A stretch of DNA of 40,559 nucleotides from an uncultured Streptococcus sp. (GTDB lineage: Bacteria > Bacillota > Bacilli > Lactobacillales > Streptococcaceae), in NCBI GenBank assembly GCA_934215455.1, contig CAKPZX010000011.1, positions 1 to 40,559 of the forward strand, in the 5' to 3' direction. The position numbers and the translations under genes are program-made. This document shows positions 26,709 to 34,789 of this stretch, in pieces (the first letter of the stretch is position 1; every line of letters begins with the position of its first letter). The notes beneath the pieces are model-generated. The model saw nothing but the letters and a program-made list of their open reading frames with translations, searched no databases and was not told the DNA's origin.

Positions 26709-26780
26709 CAAAACGTTAATCAAAACGGTTATATCAACGTTTACAGACATTCAAGAGAACTCTCTTGGATGTCTTTTTTT
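26709..26780 (+). repeat. Right direct repeat of the island (rpsI stop and terminator)
   Basis: CAAAACGTTAATCAA, then ATCAACGTTTACAGACATTC and the terminator, as at 20447-20517. Probably the original downstream flank of rpsI. Confidence 0.85.
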
Positions 26781-26936
26781 TGTTTAAAAATACAAAGTTC
26801 ACCCCAAAATTCACCTTATACCTTTTGTGATGTTAAGCCTTCATTTTGTCACTGTTTAGAGAAATGCTCTAAGCCATTTTGAATCAGAATGAATAATTTG
26901 ACTTAAATTGTTTACAAAATGACAAAAATCATGATA

Positions 26937-26981
26937 TTTTTGACTAATATCATTGTCAAAAATAAAAAGATATGTTACAAT
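26937..26981 (+). promoter_or_regulatory. Promoter with inverted repeat for the HTH-PspC operon
   Basis: TTGTCA (26954-26959), 16-bp spacer, extended -10 TGtTACAAT (26973-26981). The -35 is within an inverted repeat TTTTTGAC (26937-26944) / GTCAAAAA (26955-26962), a likely operator for the downstream HTH protein. Confidence 0.6.
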
Positions 26982-27023
26982 GTAATCAAGTTAAAGAAAT
27001 AAGAACTTAGATAGGGAGGAACT

Positions 27024-27113
27024 ATGTGTGCATCGTTAATACTATCTTATTTAATAGCAAAGGAGGAAAGATCAAATTCTACCGTTTTTAGGCTATCTAA
27101 GCCAAGTGGTTGA
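27024..27113 (+). CDS. Possible 29-aa leader peptide
   Basis: ATG at 27024 follows GGGAGGAACT, the best RBS of the region, and encodes 29 residues ending SKPSG. It lies in the leader of the HTH gene. An inverted repeat ATCAAATTC (27071-27079) / GAATTTGAT (27112-27120) spans its end, so its translation could affect expression of the next gene. Possibly non-functional. Confidence 0.35.
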   Translation: MCASLILSYLIAKEERSNSTVFRLSKPSG

Positions 27114-27125
27114 ATTTGATAGACA

Positions 27126-27344
27126 ATGGTAAATATGAAGCTAAAAAATCGTTTAAAAGAGCTTCGCGCTCGTGATGGTTTAAACCAAACCGAGCTTGCA
27201 AAGCTAGCGGGTATATCGAGGCAGACCATTAGTTTGCTAGAGCGTGATGAGTATACCCCCTCTATTATTATTGCCTTGAAAATCTCTCAGATATTTCATG
27301 AGCCAGTAGAGTCGGTATTTCGCTTAGAGGAGGAAGAATCATGA
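27126..27344 (+). CDS. Small XRE-family (YozG-like) regulator
   Basis: 72 aa, almost entirely a HTH: MKLKNRLKELRARDGLNQ, TELAKLAGISRQTISLLERD, and the typical tail PSIIIALKISQIFHEPVE. ATGs at 27126 and 27135 are possible; neither has a clear RBS. Such regulators usually precede membrane-protein genes whose expression they control. The ATGA overlap with the next gene shows coupling. Confidence 0.85.
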   Translation: MVNMKLKNRLKELRARDGLNQTELAKLAGISRQTISLLERDEYTPSIIIALKISQIFHEPVESVFRLEEEES

Positions 27345-27529
27345 ACAAATATAGAGTAATTTATTATCTTTGTATCATTGCCTTTGTAGCAAATGTTTCG
27401 ATGATGATCGGGACCTTGCTGGGATGGTTTCACATTTTAGACAGTAATTATTTTTTCTGGAGTAGCTTGATTTTTAGTTTAATATTTGAGCGGATAGAAA
27501 AGAAAGTAACAGAAAGTAAAAGAAAGTAA
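27341..27529 (+). CDS. Small membrane protein of the HTH-PspC operon
   Basis: 62 aa with two hydrophobic segments (about 7-30 and 36-50), a basic C-terminus (ERIEKKVTESKRK) and the ATGA overlap with the HTH gene. No named family. Confidence 0.65.
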   Translation: MNKYRVIYYLCIIAFVANVSMMIGTLLGWFHILDSNYFFWSSLIFSLIFERIEKKVTESKRK

Positions 27530-27562
27530 AAGAAAGAGAAAAAGTATAAAAGGAGTAAGATT

Positions 27563-27913
27563 ATGAAAGAGTTTTTGGCAGATTTTCAAGTAGATACCGA
27601 ACACAAAGAAATTGCAGGGGTTTGTGCCGGTATAGCTAATTATTTCAATATAGACCCTCTGATGATTCGTGCACTGGCTTGTTTGCTTTTTCTTTCTTCG
27701 ATAGAAATTAGTCTTCTCACCGTTATAAGCTATGCTCTTTTAGCTGGCTGGATGGGGAGTGAACCTCTTGAAGAGGTCATAAAAAAATCAGGGTACAAGA
27801 TTCTATTTTTCTATATAGTTGCCATTCTCCTGAATAGTTTTGGTGATCAAGTATTAACAGCTACTTTTGGATTTGGGCATGCTCTGGTTCAAGGACTGCT
27901 AGGTTTATTATAG
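27563..27913 (+). CDS. PspC-domain membrane protein
   Basis: 116 aa, ATG after AAAAGGAGTAAGATT. PspC domain at about 12-70 (KEIAGVCAGIANYFNIDPLMIRAL, two hydrophobic segments), then a further hydrophobic segment (YKILFFYIVAILLNSF). PspC-domain proteins are associated with envelope stress. Its neighbour genes (XRE, small membrane proteins) fit an envelope-associated operon. Confidence 0.85.
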   Translation: MKEFLADFQVDTEHKEIAGVCAGIANYFNIDPLMIRALACLLFLSSIEISLLTVISYALLAGWMGSEPLEEVIKKSGYKILFFYIVAILLNSFGDQVLTATFGFGHALVQGLLGLL

Positions 27914-27927
27914 AAAGAAGATAGAAA

Positions 27928-28629
27928 ATGAAAAAGAAACATTTATTATTATTACTAGGAAGTTTATTGTTGGGTGGGTTAATCGGAATGTTTGGTGCTG
28001 CCTTTACAAATCTTCGTTTAAACATTTCTCAAGAGCAAGTATAGTTTGTTTTAACAACCTTCTTTTTCTGTCTGGGAATACTATCAACCATAGTAGCTCT
28101 TTATTTTATTATGAATAGTAGGAAAGCTTATGATAGCTACCTAGCAGAAGAAGATGATGAATTAAACGAGCTAGCTTATATTAAGATGTATCGCTCTCTA
28201 GATTATGGGACAGTTGCTTACAATGTTTTGCAAGTTAGTATGCTTTTTAGCTTGGTTACAGTGTTGCCTAGCCACGATTTACCGATATCAGCTTTTCTCT
28301 TAGCAGTATTAACCATTCTTATTGGAAGTTTCTGCATCAAAACAACGAGCAAAATTCGTAATTACCAGCTCTCTATTTTAGCCACACCAAAAGAGGTATT
28401 AGACTATCTAGAAACGTATGACGAGGGAGAGAAACAAGCGGAAATGGAAGAGGCTTATTTAATCTTGTTCAAACTCAATCAGCTAATCTTACCATCTGTC
28501 TATATCCTCTTATTTTCCCTATCTATCATCCTTGGTGAAGTGCAGTTAGTTGGTGTCCTTATAACTGCTGTCATCCATCTCTATATCAATATTGCACAAT
28601 TAAGAAAAACAAAACGTTACTTTAAATAA
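27928..28629 (+). pseudogene. DUF3169-like membrane protein gene interrupted by an in-frame TAG
   Basis: ATG at 27928 begins MKKKHLLLLLGSLLLGGLIG, followed by TAG at 28042-28044 (codon 39). The reading frame continues without frameshift as FVLTTFFFCLGILSTIVALYFIM and then the 172-codon stretch from 28111 to 28629. Together they make a protein of ordinary plan for this cluster: two N-terminal hydrophobic segments, an acidic cytoplasmic segment (AEEDDELNELAYIK), and four further hydrophobic segments. DUF3169 is my best guess. Restarting at 28111 lacks an RBS. A single base change explains the loss; a sequencing error or read-through are alternatives. Confidence 0.75.
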
Positions 28630-28795
28630 CAGGGATTTCTATGAATCATGTCGCAAAAGTAGGTGACGAGGTCTAAAGGAATGAATCAATCAAAATAAAT
28701 TTCATTCCAAGATGGAGCTATAACATAAAATTCTAAAAAAATTGTAAAGTAGCTTTAGTAAACGTTCTTTTAAAAGAATGCTAATCATTACAAAG

Positions 28796-28818
28796 AACAC
28801 CCTTCGGGGTGTTTTTTC
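28796..28818 (+). terminator. Terminator of the HTH-PspC cluster
   Basis: AACACCC (28796-28802), loop TTCG, GGGTGTT (28807-28813), then TTTTC. The preceding 165 bp contain only remnants (MNHVAKVGDEV reading frame and a GGAATGA/TCATTCC pairing). Confidence 0.85.
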
Positions 28819-28837
28819 TATACCTAAGATAAATGAA

Positions 28838-28895
28838 AAACAAAAAACCACCCTATCTTCCACGGTCAAACATGACTGTAGAAAATAGAGTGGGT
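28838..28895 (-). terminator. Terminator of the csbD-like gene
   Basis: On the minus strand ACCCACTCTATTTTCTAC pairs with the downstream CGTGGAAGATAGGGTGG and is followed by TTTTTTG. Confidence 0.7.
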
Positions 28896-28910
28896 CTAGG
28901 ATGTTAAAGA

Positions 28911-29114
28911 CTATTTGTCTTCTTTATGAAAGATATTTTTAACGCCCTTGATAGCTCCTTCGACAGCTTCTTTTGCATCTTCAGCAACTTCTTTTGCTTT
29001 TGAAGCAACTTTTTCAGCAGTGCCTTCAGCTTCTGTTTTTGTATCGCCGGTTAATTTACCGAGGCCTTCTTTAACAGAACCTTTTGCTTGGTTCAATTTT
29101 TCTTCTAATGACAT
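28911..29114 (-). CDS. CsbD family stress protein
   Basis: 67 aa, start with GGAGGTGA at good spacing. CsbD-like signature [19 protein letters not shown], then an Ala/Glu/Lys-rich helical tail. In Bacillus CsbD belongs to the sigma-B general stress regulon; in streptococci, which lack sigma-B, the role is unknown. Monocistronic, convergent with the 27-28 kb cluster. Confidence 0.9.
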   Translation of the reverse strand: MSLEEKLNQAKGSVKEGLGKLTGDTKTEAEGTAEKVASKAKEVAEDAKEAVEGAIKGVKNIFHKEDK

Positions 29115-29369
29115 AGCGTCACCTCCATGAAGTTAGTAGTTTTTTCTCTGAATGCAATACTGTTGATTTAAAAAAATAAAAAATATTTGTCTCAGATTAG
29201 AATGAGTATATTCTTTTTAAAATGGAAAGTCAAATTTTTGCTACGGCTAAAAAACAGGATCGCTTTCCGGTCACGAATAATGACCGACTAATAAGTCACG
29301 ATATTTCGTTTTTCCAGCAAAGATTTGAAACGAAAGAAGCAAAAACTTTTCTTTCTCCAATGAAATAAA

Positions 29370-29378
29370 TGGTATAAT
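29370..29378 (+). promoter_or_regulatory. Extended -10 promoter of the rhomboid gene
   Basis: TGGTATAAT at 29370-29378; it decides the start of the following gene because it rules out the ATG at 29377. Between 29115 and this site no gene is seen. Confidence 0.6.
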
Positions 29379-29430
29379 GGTCGTGAATGGAGACATCGTA
29401 ACGCTGTTTTTTGAAAAAGAGAAGATAAAT

Positions 29431-30027
29431 ATGAAAAGAATCCTTACAACCTACCCTGTTATCAGTACTTTAGCTCTAATCTGTTTATCGCTCGGTCTAT
29501 TGACTTCCTTTTATGGGGATGCTATGTATGACCTATTGGCTTTTCATTCAAAGCCGGTGTATGGTTGGCAATATGTCAGCGGGACCCTGATGCACGGTAG
29601 TAAAGGAGCCCCTATCTGGTTTTTATGGGTCCATTTGATTTTAAATGGACTCATGGTCCTTCCTTTTGGTGGACTGTTAGAAAGGAAGAGAGGATCCAGG
29701 CAAGTCTTGATTGTTTTTGTGACGGCGACAGCTCTCTCTTCCATCGTTTTTCACCTCCTAACGCAGGGACAGGACATGCAGGCAACAGGGATTTCTGCTG
29801 TAGGATACGCCTTTGTAACTGGAGGGGTTATGCTCCTTTCAAACGTGTGGAAAGAGTTCTCACGCACCGTAAAATGGTTTTATCTATTCTTAGTTTTTCT
29901 ATCTGGCCTCATGCTCTTACCGGTCATCACCGGCTGGATCTCGACTTGGCTGCATCTTTCAGGAATTGTGAGTTATCTATTGGTCTTTATTGGAAGTAAC
30001 AGCTTGAAGGGGAGAAGTAACTATTAA
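29431..30027 (+). CDS. Rhomboid family intramembrane serine protease
   Basis: 198 aa from ATG at 29431; the -10 element at 29373-29378 overlaps the earlier ATG. Six hydrophobic segments. Catalytic features: HLILNGLMVLPFGGLLER (TM2, conserved His/Asn), Ser122 in GISAVGYAF (TM4, G-x-S) and His175 in WLHLSGIVSYLL (TM6). Both dyad residues are present, so it should be active. Substrates unknown. Single gene. Confidence 0.82.
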   Translation: MKRILTTYPVISTLALICLSLGLLTSFYGDAMYDLLAFHSKPVYGWQYVSGTLMHGSKGAPIWFLWVHLILNGLMVLPFGGLLERKRGSRQVLIVFVTATALSSIVFHLLTQGQDMQATGISAVGYAFVTGGVMLLSNVWKEFSRTVKWFYLFLVFLSGLMLLPVITGWISTWLHLSGIVSYLLVFIGSNSLKGRSNY

Positions 30028-30061
30028 GCTGGCTCTTGAATGAGGTTTTCATCTTCCTTCC

Positions 30062-30144
30062 TTGACTCTTCCATCACTGCGCCGTATAATATTCTATATC
30101 AATGAAGAAATCACCTTTTGTCATTGTGCAAAGGGTGATTTTAT
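30062..30144 (+). promoter_or_regulatory. Promoter and attenuator-like hairpin of the VanZ gene
   Basis: TTGACT (30062-30067), 17-bp spacer, TATAAT (30085-30090). Downstream a 13-bp hairpin (AAATCACCTTTTG at 30108-30120, CAAAGGGTGATTT at 30129-30141, one G-T pair) is followed by TTTAT, ahead of the AAGGAGAC RBS. As it follows the promoter, it could attenuate the gene. Confidence 0.65.
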
Positions 30145-30164
30145 AACGAAAAAAAGGAGACACA

Positions 30165-31286
30165 ATGGGGTATATCTCTACTATTAAAACGGCTGTTCAG
30201 CTCTTTCCTTTCCTGGCATTTTTGCTGACCTTGCCCTACATGATTTTGAATTATCGAAAATATGGTTCGGTCAATAAATTGCGGGTGCTGATTTTCTATT
30301 CTTTTATGCTTTACTTGATGACGGTCTATTTCTTGGTGATCTTGCCTCTGCCGGATCCAAGTAAGATTCATACTAGCTACTCGGAAATGGTCAATCTCCA
30401 TCCCTTTGCTTTTGTGGTGGATTTTTTCAAGGAGAGCCCCTTTGATTTAGCGCAGACTGGTACTTGGATTCAAGCCCTTAAGCATCCGACTTTTTATGTG
30501 CCCGCCTTTAATGTCCTGATGTTGATTCCTTTTGGGATGTATCTACGCTATTATTTCAAGTGTGGTTTTAAGAAAACGATTCTCCTGACAGCCCTCTTTA
30601 GTCTCTTTTTGGAGTTGACCCAGTTATCAGGTCTCTACTTTCTGTATCCGGGTCCTTACCGCCTGGCAGATGTTGATGATATTATTCAAAATACCACCGG
30701 TGGTGGAGTGGGCTATTTGCTCGGTTGGTTCCTGGTTTGGTTATTGCCAACACGAGACGAGATTGATGAGCATTCTTTCCGAGTAGGGACCAGAGTGTCT
30801 GGTTTTCGGATGGGTCTTGCCTTCTTGATCGACTTTGTGATGCTATCCTTGCTTTACGCGGTAATCGAGCGTTTAGAGACGATTCCTTATGTAGCGGTTT
30901 TGGCTGTCTATTTTGCCTTGATTCCCTTGTGGCGGTGCAGAACCTTGGGAATGGCTTTGTTGAAATTCCGCTTGCATTTTGACAAGCAAAAATGGCTTCG
31001 CACCATCTGGCGGGGGATTCTAGTAGTGGGCTATTTCTATCTGATTCCTCAAGGGTTGTTCTATTTGATTTCGCTCTTGAATAGCGATTTGACGGACAAT
31101 TCCCTCTTAACCCTGTCCATGATTTTATTGCTCTTTTTTATGCTTTTATTGTACCTAATTCTCACTCTTGCCATCGTCTTGCTCAATCGTCGCTTTCCCT
31201 TTGACCGTCTAGCTGGGGCTGAGTATGAGAGCACGGTGCGCGTGAAGAAAGAGCTCTTAAAGGATGAAACTGAATCGTCAAAATAG
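30165..31286 (+). CDS. VanZ-RDD fusion membrane protein
   Basis: 373 aa. The N-terminal half (about 1-195) has VanZ-like hydrophobic helices: LPFPKS-type region with VNLHPFAF, NVLMLIPFGMYL, ELTQLSGLYFLYPGPYRLADVDD, QNTTGGGVGYLLGW. The C-terminal half (about 205-345) is an RDD domain starting VSGFRMGLAFLIDFVMLSLL and ending with LNRRFPFDRLAG. VanZ relates to glycopeptide or antimicrobial tolerance; RDD domains are of unknown transport role. Such fusions occur in streptococci. ATG follows AAAAAGGAGACAC. Confidence 0.85.
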   Translation: MGYISTIKTAVQLFPFLAFLLTLPYMILNYRKYGSVNKLRVLIFYSFMLYLMTVYFLVILPLPDPSKIHTSYSEMVNLHPFAFVVDFFKESPFDLAQTGTWIQALKHPTFYVPAFNVLMLIPFGMYLRYYFKCGFKKTILLTALFSLFLELTQLSGLYFLYPGPYRLADVDDIIQNTTGGGVGYLLGWFLVWLLPTRDEIDEHSFRVGTRVSGFRMGLAFLIDFVMLSLLYAVIERLETIPYVAVLAVYFALIPLWRCRTLGMALLKFRLHFDKQKWLRTIWRGILVVGYFYLIPQGLFYLISLLNSDLTDNSLLTLSMILLLFFMLLLYLILTLAIVLLNRRFPFDRLAGAEYESTVRVKKELLKDETESSK

Positions 31287-31291
31287 AGAGA

Positions 31292-31409
31292 GTGGGACAG
31301 AAATCGGTAATTCGTTAGAATTCGATTTCGTCGTCCCACCTCCGCACAGTTGAGTAGGGCTGTAAAAGCTGATGAAATCAGCGTAGTAGAGCCCACTCAA
31401 CCACTGCGT
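31292..31409 (+). repeat. Two-part cruciform intergenic element
   Basis: Left part: GTGGGAC (31292-31298) with GTCCCAC (31333-31339), inside it AAATCG with CGATTT. Right part: GCA/TGC, GTTGAGT (31349-31355) with ACTCAAC (31395-31401), GGGCT (31357-31361) with AGCCC (31390-31394), GCTGAT (31368-31373) with ATCAGC (31377-31382). I recall such elements as common in intergenic regions of viridans streptococci; no copy number can be given from this window. Confidence 0.65.
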
Positions 31410-31436
31410 CTTGCTCGACAATCCAAAAACAATTAA

Positions 31437-31473
31437 GAGGCTAGGACTTTTGTCCCAGCCTCTTTATTGTTTT
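31437..31473 (+). terminator. Terminator following the cruciform element
   Basis: GAGGCTAGGAC, loop TTTT, GTCCCAGCCTC, then TTTATTGTTTT; the streptococcal type with GGGAC-rich stem. Confidence 0.85.
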
Positions 31474-31570
31474 ATACACGCGGAAAATATCCGAACGTTC
31501 CCAGTTGAGAAGGGCGATTTTAAGGGGATTGTGCTACAATGGAAGCAAATAGATAGAATGGAGCAGTGAA

Positions 31571-31837
31571 ATGAAAGCAATTATTACAGTCGTTGGTAAA
31601 GACCAAAAAGGAATCGTAGCGGGTGTTGCAACGAAAGTGGCAGAATTAGGACTCAATATCGATGATATCTCTCAAACCGTATTGGATGAATACTTTACCA
31701 TGATGGCGGTCGTATCGTCAGATGAGAAAAAAGATTTCACACAGCTTCGTTCAGAGTTGGAAGAATTCGGTCAGTCTCTGCATGTGAAAATCAATATCCA
31801 AAGCGCAGCGATTTTTGATGCCATGCACAATTTGTAA
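31571..31837 (+). CDS. ACT-domain protein (UPF0237)
   Basis: 88 aa, a single ACT domain (MKAIITVVGKDQKGIVAGVA, DISQTVLDEYFTMMAVV). ACT domains bind amino acids or other small ligands. It precedes the UPF0210 gene by 18 bp, an arrangement conserved in Firmicutes; it is probably its regulatory partner. Function unproven. Confidence 0.93.
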   Translation: MKAIITVVGKDQKGIVAGVATKVAELGLNIDDISQTVLDEYFTMMAVVSSDEKKDFTQLRSELEEFGQSLHVKINIQSAAIFDAMHNL

Positions 31838-31855
31838 GATAGGGGTTGAGAATTT

Positions 31856-33193
31856 ATGGATATTAAACAGGTAACAGAAACCATTGCCATGATTGAGGAG
31901 CAGAACTTCGATGTTCGGACTATCACCATGGGGATTTCGCTTCTAGATTGTATTGATCCGGATATCGAAAAGGCAGCTGAAAAAGTCTACAATAAGATTG
32001 TGACAAAGGCTAAAGATTTGGTGGCTGTTGGGGATGAGATTGCGGCAGAACTTGGCATTCCCATTGTGAATAAGCGGGTTTCGGTCACTCCAATTTCTAT
32101 TATCGGAGCAGCAACCAACGCGACAGACTATGTCCCCTTTGCCAAGGCGCTGGATCGTGCGGCCAAAGAAGTTGGGGTCAACTTTATCGGTGGCTTCTCA
32201 GCCCTTGTTCAAAAAGGCTACCAAAAGGGGGATGAAATCCTCATTAATTCCATTCCTCGCGCCCTTGCAGAGACGGATTTTGTCTGCTCTTCAGTCAATA
32301 TCGGATCGACCAAGACAGGGATCAATATGACCGCTGTCCGAGACATGGGCCGCATCATTAAAGAAGCTTCCCAAGTAGATCCAATGGGACCAGGTAAGCT
32401 CGTTGTCTTTGCTAATGCGGTAGAAGATAATCCCTTTATGGCGGGAGCCTTCCACGGTGTCGGTGAAGCTGATGTCGTCATCAACGTTGGGGTTTCAGGA
32501 CCTGGTGTCGTCCAACGGGCCATTGAAAAAGTACCAGGCGCTAGCTTTGATGTATTGGCTGAAACAGTCAAGAAGACAGCCTTCAAGATCACTCGTGTCG
32601 GCCAATTAGTTGGTCAAATGGCTAGTGAACGCCTAGGAGTAGAGTTTGGGATTGTAGACTTGTCTCTCGCGCCAACACCAGCTGTTGGAGACTCTGTGGC
32701 CCGTGTCCTCGAAGCGATGGGGCTTGAAGTGGTAGGAACCCACGGGACTACTGCGGCGCTAGCTCTGCTCAATGACCAAGTGAAAAAAGGTGGCATCATG
32801 GCTTGTAACCAAGTCGGTGGTTTGTCAGGTGCCTTCATTCCGGTCTCAGAAGATGAAGGGATGATTGCGGCGGTCCAATCGGGTCATATCAACCTGGAAA
32901 AATTGGAAGCCATGACAGCTATCTGCTCCGTCGGTCTAGATATGATTGCCATCCCAGCTGATACTCCAGATACGACCATTGCGGCCATGATTGCCGACGA
33001 AGCAGCTATCGGGGTGATCAACCAAAAGACAACAGCCGTTCGGATCATTCCTTATGGAAAAGAAGGCGATATGTTAGAGCTCGGTGGACTTCTTGGATCT
33101 GCTCCGGTGATGAAGGTCAACAAGGCTTCGTCAGCTGATTTTATTGCCCGTGGTGGCCAAATTCCAGCTCCGGTTCATAGCTTTAAAAACTAA
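31856..33193 (+). CDS. UPF0210 (PFL/DUF711) family protein
   Basis: 445 aa, starts [23 protein letters not shown] after GATAGGGGTTGAGAATTT. Conserved segments [29 protein letters not shown]-type region [11 protein letters not shown], and [20 protein letters not shown]. Structural work on the family shows a barrel fold related to radical or PFL-like proteins, but the reaction is unknown. Operonic with the ACT gene. Confidence 0.92.
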   Translation: MDIKQVTETIAMIEEQNFDVRTITMGISLLDCIDPDIEKAAEKVYNKIVTKAKDLVAVGDEIAAELGIPIVNKRVSVTPISIIGAATNATDYVPFAKALDRAAKEVGVNFIGGFSALVQKGYQKGDEILINSIPRALAETDFVCSSVNIGSTKTGINMTAVRDMGRIIKEASQVDPMGPGKLVVFANAVEDNPFMAGAFHGVGEADVVINVGVSGPGVVQRAIEKVPGASFDVLAETVKKTAFKITRVGQLVGQMASERLGVEFGIVDLSLAPTPAVGDSVARVLEAMGLEVVGTHGTTAALALLNDQVKKGGIMACNQVGGLSGAFIPVSEDEGMIAAVQSGHINLEKLEAMTAICSVGLDMIAIPADTPDTTIAAMIADEAAIGVINQKTTAVRIIPYGKEGDMLELGGLLGSAPVMKVNKASSADFIARGGQIPAPVHSFKN

Positions 33194-33204
33194 GAGAAAT
33201 CTAG

Positions 33205-33256
33205 TATAATAGTAGAAAATAGAAAAGTCTGTGATGATGAAACTCCAGACTTTTTT
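33205..33256 (+). promoter_or_regulatory. TATAAT box followed by terminator-type hairpin before the phosphatase gene
   Basis: TATAAT at 33205-33210, then AAAAGTCTG (33222-33230) / CAGACTTTTTT (33246-33256). The hairpin may terminate the UPF0210 transcript and attenuate the next; the start at 33275 has AAAAGGAGAC. Confidence 0.6.
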
Positions 33257-33274
33257 CTTGCAAAAGGAGACAAG

Positions 33275-33964
33275 ATGGATAAAACAAGATTATTTGTGAT
33301 TCGTCATGGGAGAACCATGTTTAATACCATTGGCCGTGCTCAAGGCTGGTCCGATACGCCCTTGACAGCAGAAGGAGAACGAGGGATTCAGGCTCTAGGA
33401 ATTGGCTTGCGTGAGTCTGCTTTAGAGTTTACTCGAGCATACTCCAGTGATTCAGGCCGTGCCATTCAGACCATGGGGATCATTCTCGATGAATTGGGCT
33501 TGAAAGACCAGATTCCTTATCACTTTGACAAACGGATCCGCGAGTGGTGTTTTGGTAGCTTTGATGGGGCCTACGGTGGGGAGCTCTTTCATGGTGTCGT
33601 GCCGCGCGTGCTAGATGTGGAGGATTATAAGACCTTGACCTTGGAAGACTTGGCCAATGGCATTTGCCAAGTGGACACAGCAAATTGGGCTGAACCATGG
33701 GAAGTCTTGAAAACCCGAATCCTAGAAGGTTTCGAAGCCATTGCCAAAGAAGTAGAAGAAAATGGTGGAGGCAATGCCTTGGTGGTCAGCCATAGTTGGA
33801 CCATTCAGACCTTGGTCTGCTTGGTCGAAGGAAAGCCAAATCTCAATCTGCCTCTTTCAAATGGTAGTGTTACCCTTGTAGAATATGAAGATGGAGTATT
33901 GACGGTTAAGGGGGTTGGAGATAGCAGTTACCGTGAGGTCGGTGAAAGCTTGCAAGAATCCTAG
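33275..33964 (+). CDS. Histidine phosphatase (phosphoglycerate mutase-like), copy 1
   Basis: 229 aa. RHG motif at residues 10-12 (VIRHGRTMFNT), GRAQGWSDTPLT, SSDSGRAIQTM, the acid/base region IREWCFGSFDG, and the second His in VVSHSWT (about residue 172). The 34088 gene is clearly a paralogue. This copy has SHSWT where the paralogue and the family have SHGMT/SHGGT, perhaps altering substrate. Cytoplasmic phosphatase; not a glycolytic mutase as judged by size. Confidence 0.88.
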   Translation: MDKTRLFVIRHGRTMFNTIGRAQGWSDTPLTAEGERGIQALGIGLRESALEFTRAYSSDSGRAIQTMGIILDELGLKDQIPYHFDKRIREWCFGSFDGAYGGELFHGVVPRVLDVEDYKTLTLEDLANGICQVDTANWAEPWEVLKTRILEGFEAIAKEVEENGGGNALVVSHSWTIQTLVCLVEGKPNLNLPLSNGSVTLVEYEDGVLTVKGVGDSSYREVGESLQES

Positions 33965-33973
33965 TCCGTCCTG

Positions 33974-34012
33974 AAAGGCTGACCCTTTGGTCATGGCCTT
34001 TTCTTTTTCTCG
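33974..34012 (+). terminator. Terminator between the two phosphatase genes
   Basis: AAAGGC / GCCTTT with inner GACC / GGTC, then TTCTTTTTC. Confidence 0.75.
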
Positions 34013-34087
34013 AAACTTGTAAGAGCTTTCCTACTTTCTTTTTGCAAAAAATGATATAATGAAAGAGATACATACGGAGGTAATACA

Positions 34088-34789
34088 ATGACAAAAACCA
34101 GATTATATATTGCTCGTCATGGAAAAACTATGTTTAATACTATCGGGCGAGCACAGGGCTGGTCAGACACTCCGCTGACAGAAGCAGGAGAGCGTGGAAT
34201 TCAAGAACTAGGTCTTGGTCTCAAGGAAGCGGGCCTTTCTTTTGAAGAGGCTGTTTCGAGTGATTCTGGACGCACCATTCAAACCATGGGAATTATTCTT
34301 CGAGAGCTCGGTCTGACAGGGAAAATCCCTTATCGTTATGACAAACGGATCCGCGAGTGGTGTTTTGGTAGTTTTGATGGTGCTTATGATGGCGATCTCT
34401 TCATGGGGGTCTTACCCCGTGTCTTTAAGGTCGATGATTTCCATCAGTTGAGCCTGATGGAGTTGGCAGAAGGGATTGTAGAAGTAGACACCACGGGTTG
34501 GGCTGAATCTTGGAGTGTCTTGAGTGGCCGGATCAAAGAGGGATTTGAAGCCATTGCAAAAGAGGTAGAAGCAGCCGGTGGTGGTAATGCTATTGTGGTC
34601 AGCCATGGCATGACCATTACGACCTTGATTTATCTCATCGATCCAAAAGCGGTCGAAGAATTGGTCTTGGACAACGGAAGCGTAACGGTTTTGGCCTATG
34701 AAGATGGCGCCTTTCATATCGAAAAGATTGGAGATATGTCCTATCGTAAGGTTGGAGCAAAACTTCTAGAGGGCGGCCATGACGAATAA
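34088..34789 (+). CDS. Histidine phosphatase, copy 2
   Basis: 233 aa, ATG with GGAGG upstream and TATAAT at 34056-34061. RHG at 10-12 (IARHGKTMFNT), SSDSGRTIQTM, IREWCFGSFDG, and a standard VVSHGMTI. Its 3' end overlaps the carboxypeptidase gene by 11 bp. Tandem paralogue of the gene at 33275, but each with its own promoter and terminator. Confidence 0.9.
   Translation: MTKTRLYIARHGKTMFNTIGRAQGWSDTPLTEAGERGIQELGLGLKEAGLSFEEAVSSDSGRTIQTMGIILRELGLTGKIPYRYDKRIREWCFGSFDGAYDGDLFMGVLPRVFKVDDFHQLSLMELAEGIVEVDTTGWAESWSVLSGRIKEGFEAIAKEVEAAGGGNAIVVSHGMTITTLIYLIDPKAVEELVLDNGSVTVLAYEDGAFHIEKIGDMSYRKVGAKLLEGGHDE

Noticed and set aside
26445..26750. Minus-strand frame of 101 codons across the second rpsI end
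   Set aside because: Covers a terminator, an rpsI tail and a direct repeat on the other strand; no RBS or known protein.
20447..26780. CRISPR-like or phage origin of the island
   Set aside because: No regularly spaced repeats, no phage structural genes and no cas genes; only direct repeats of the rpsI end.
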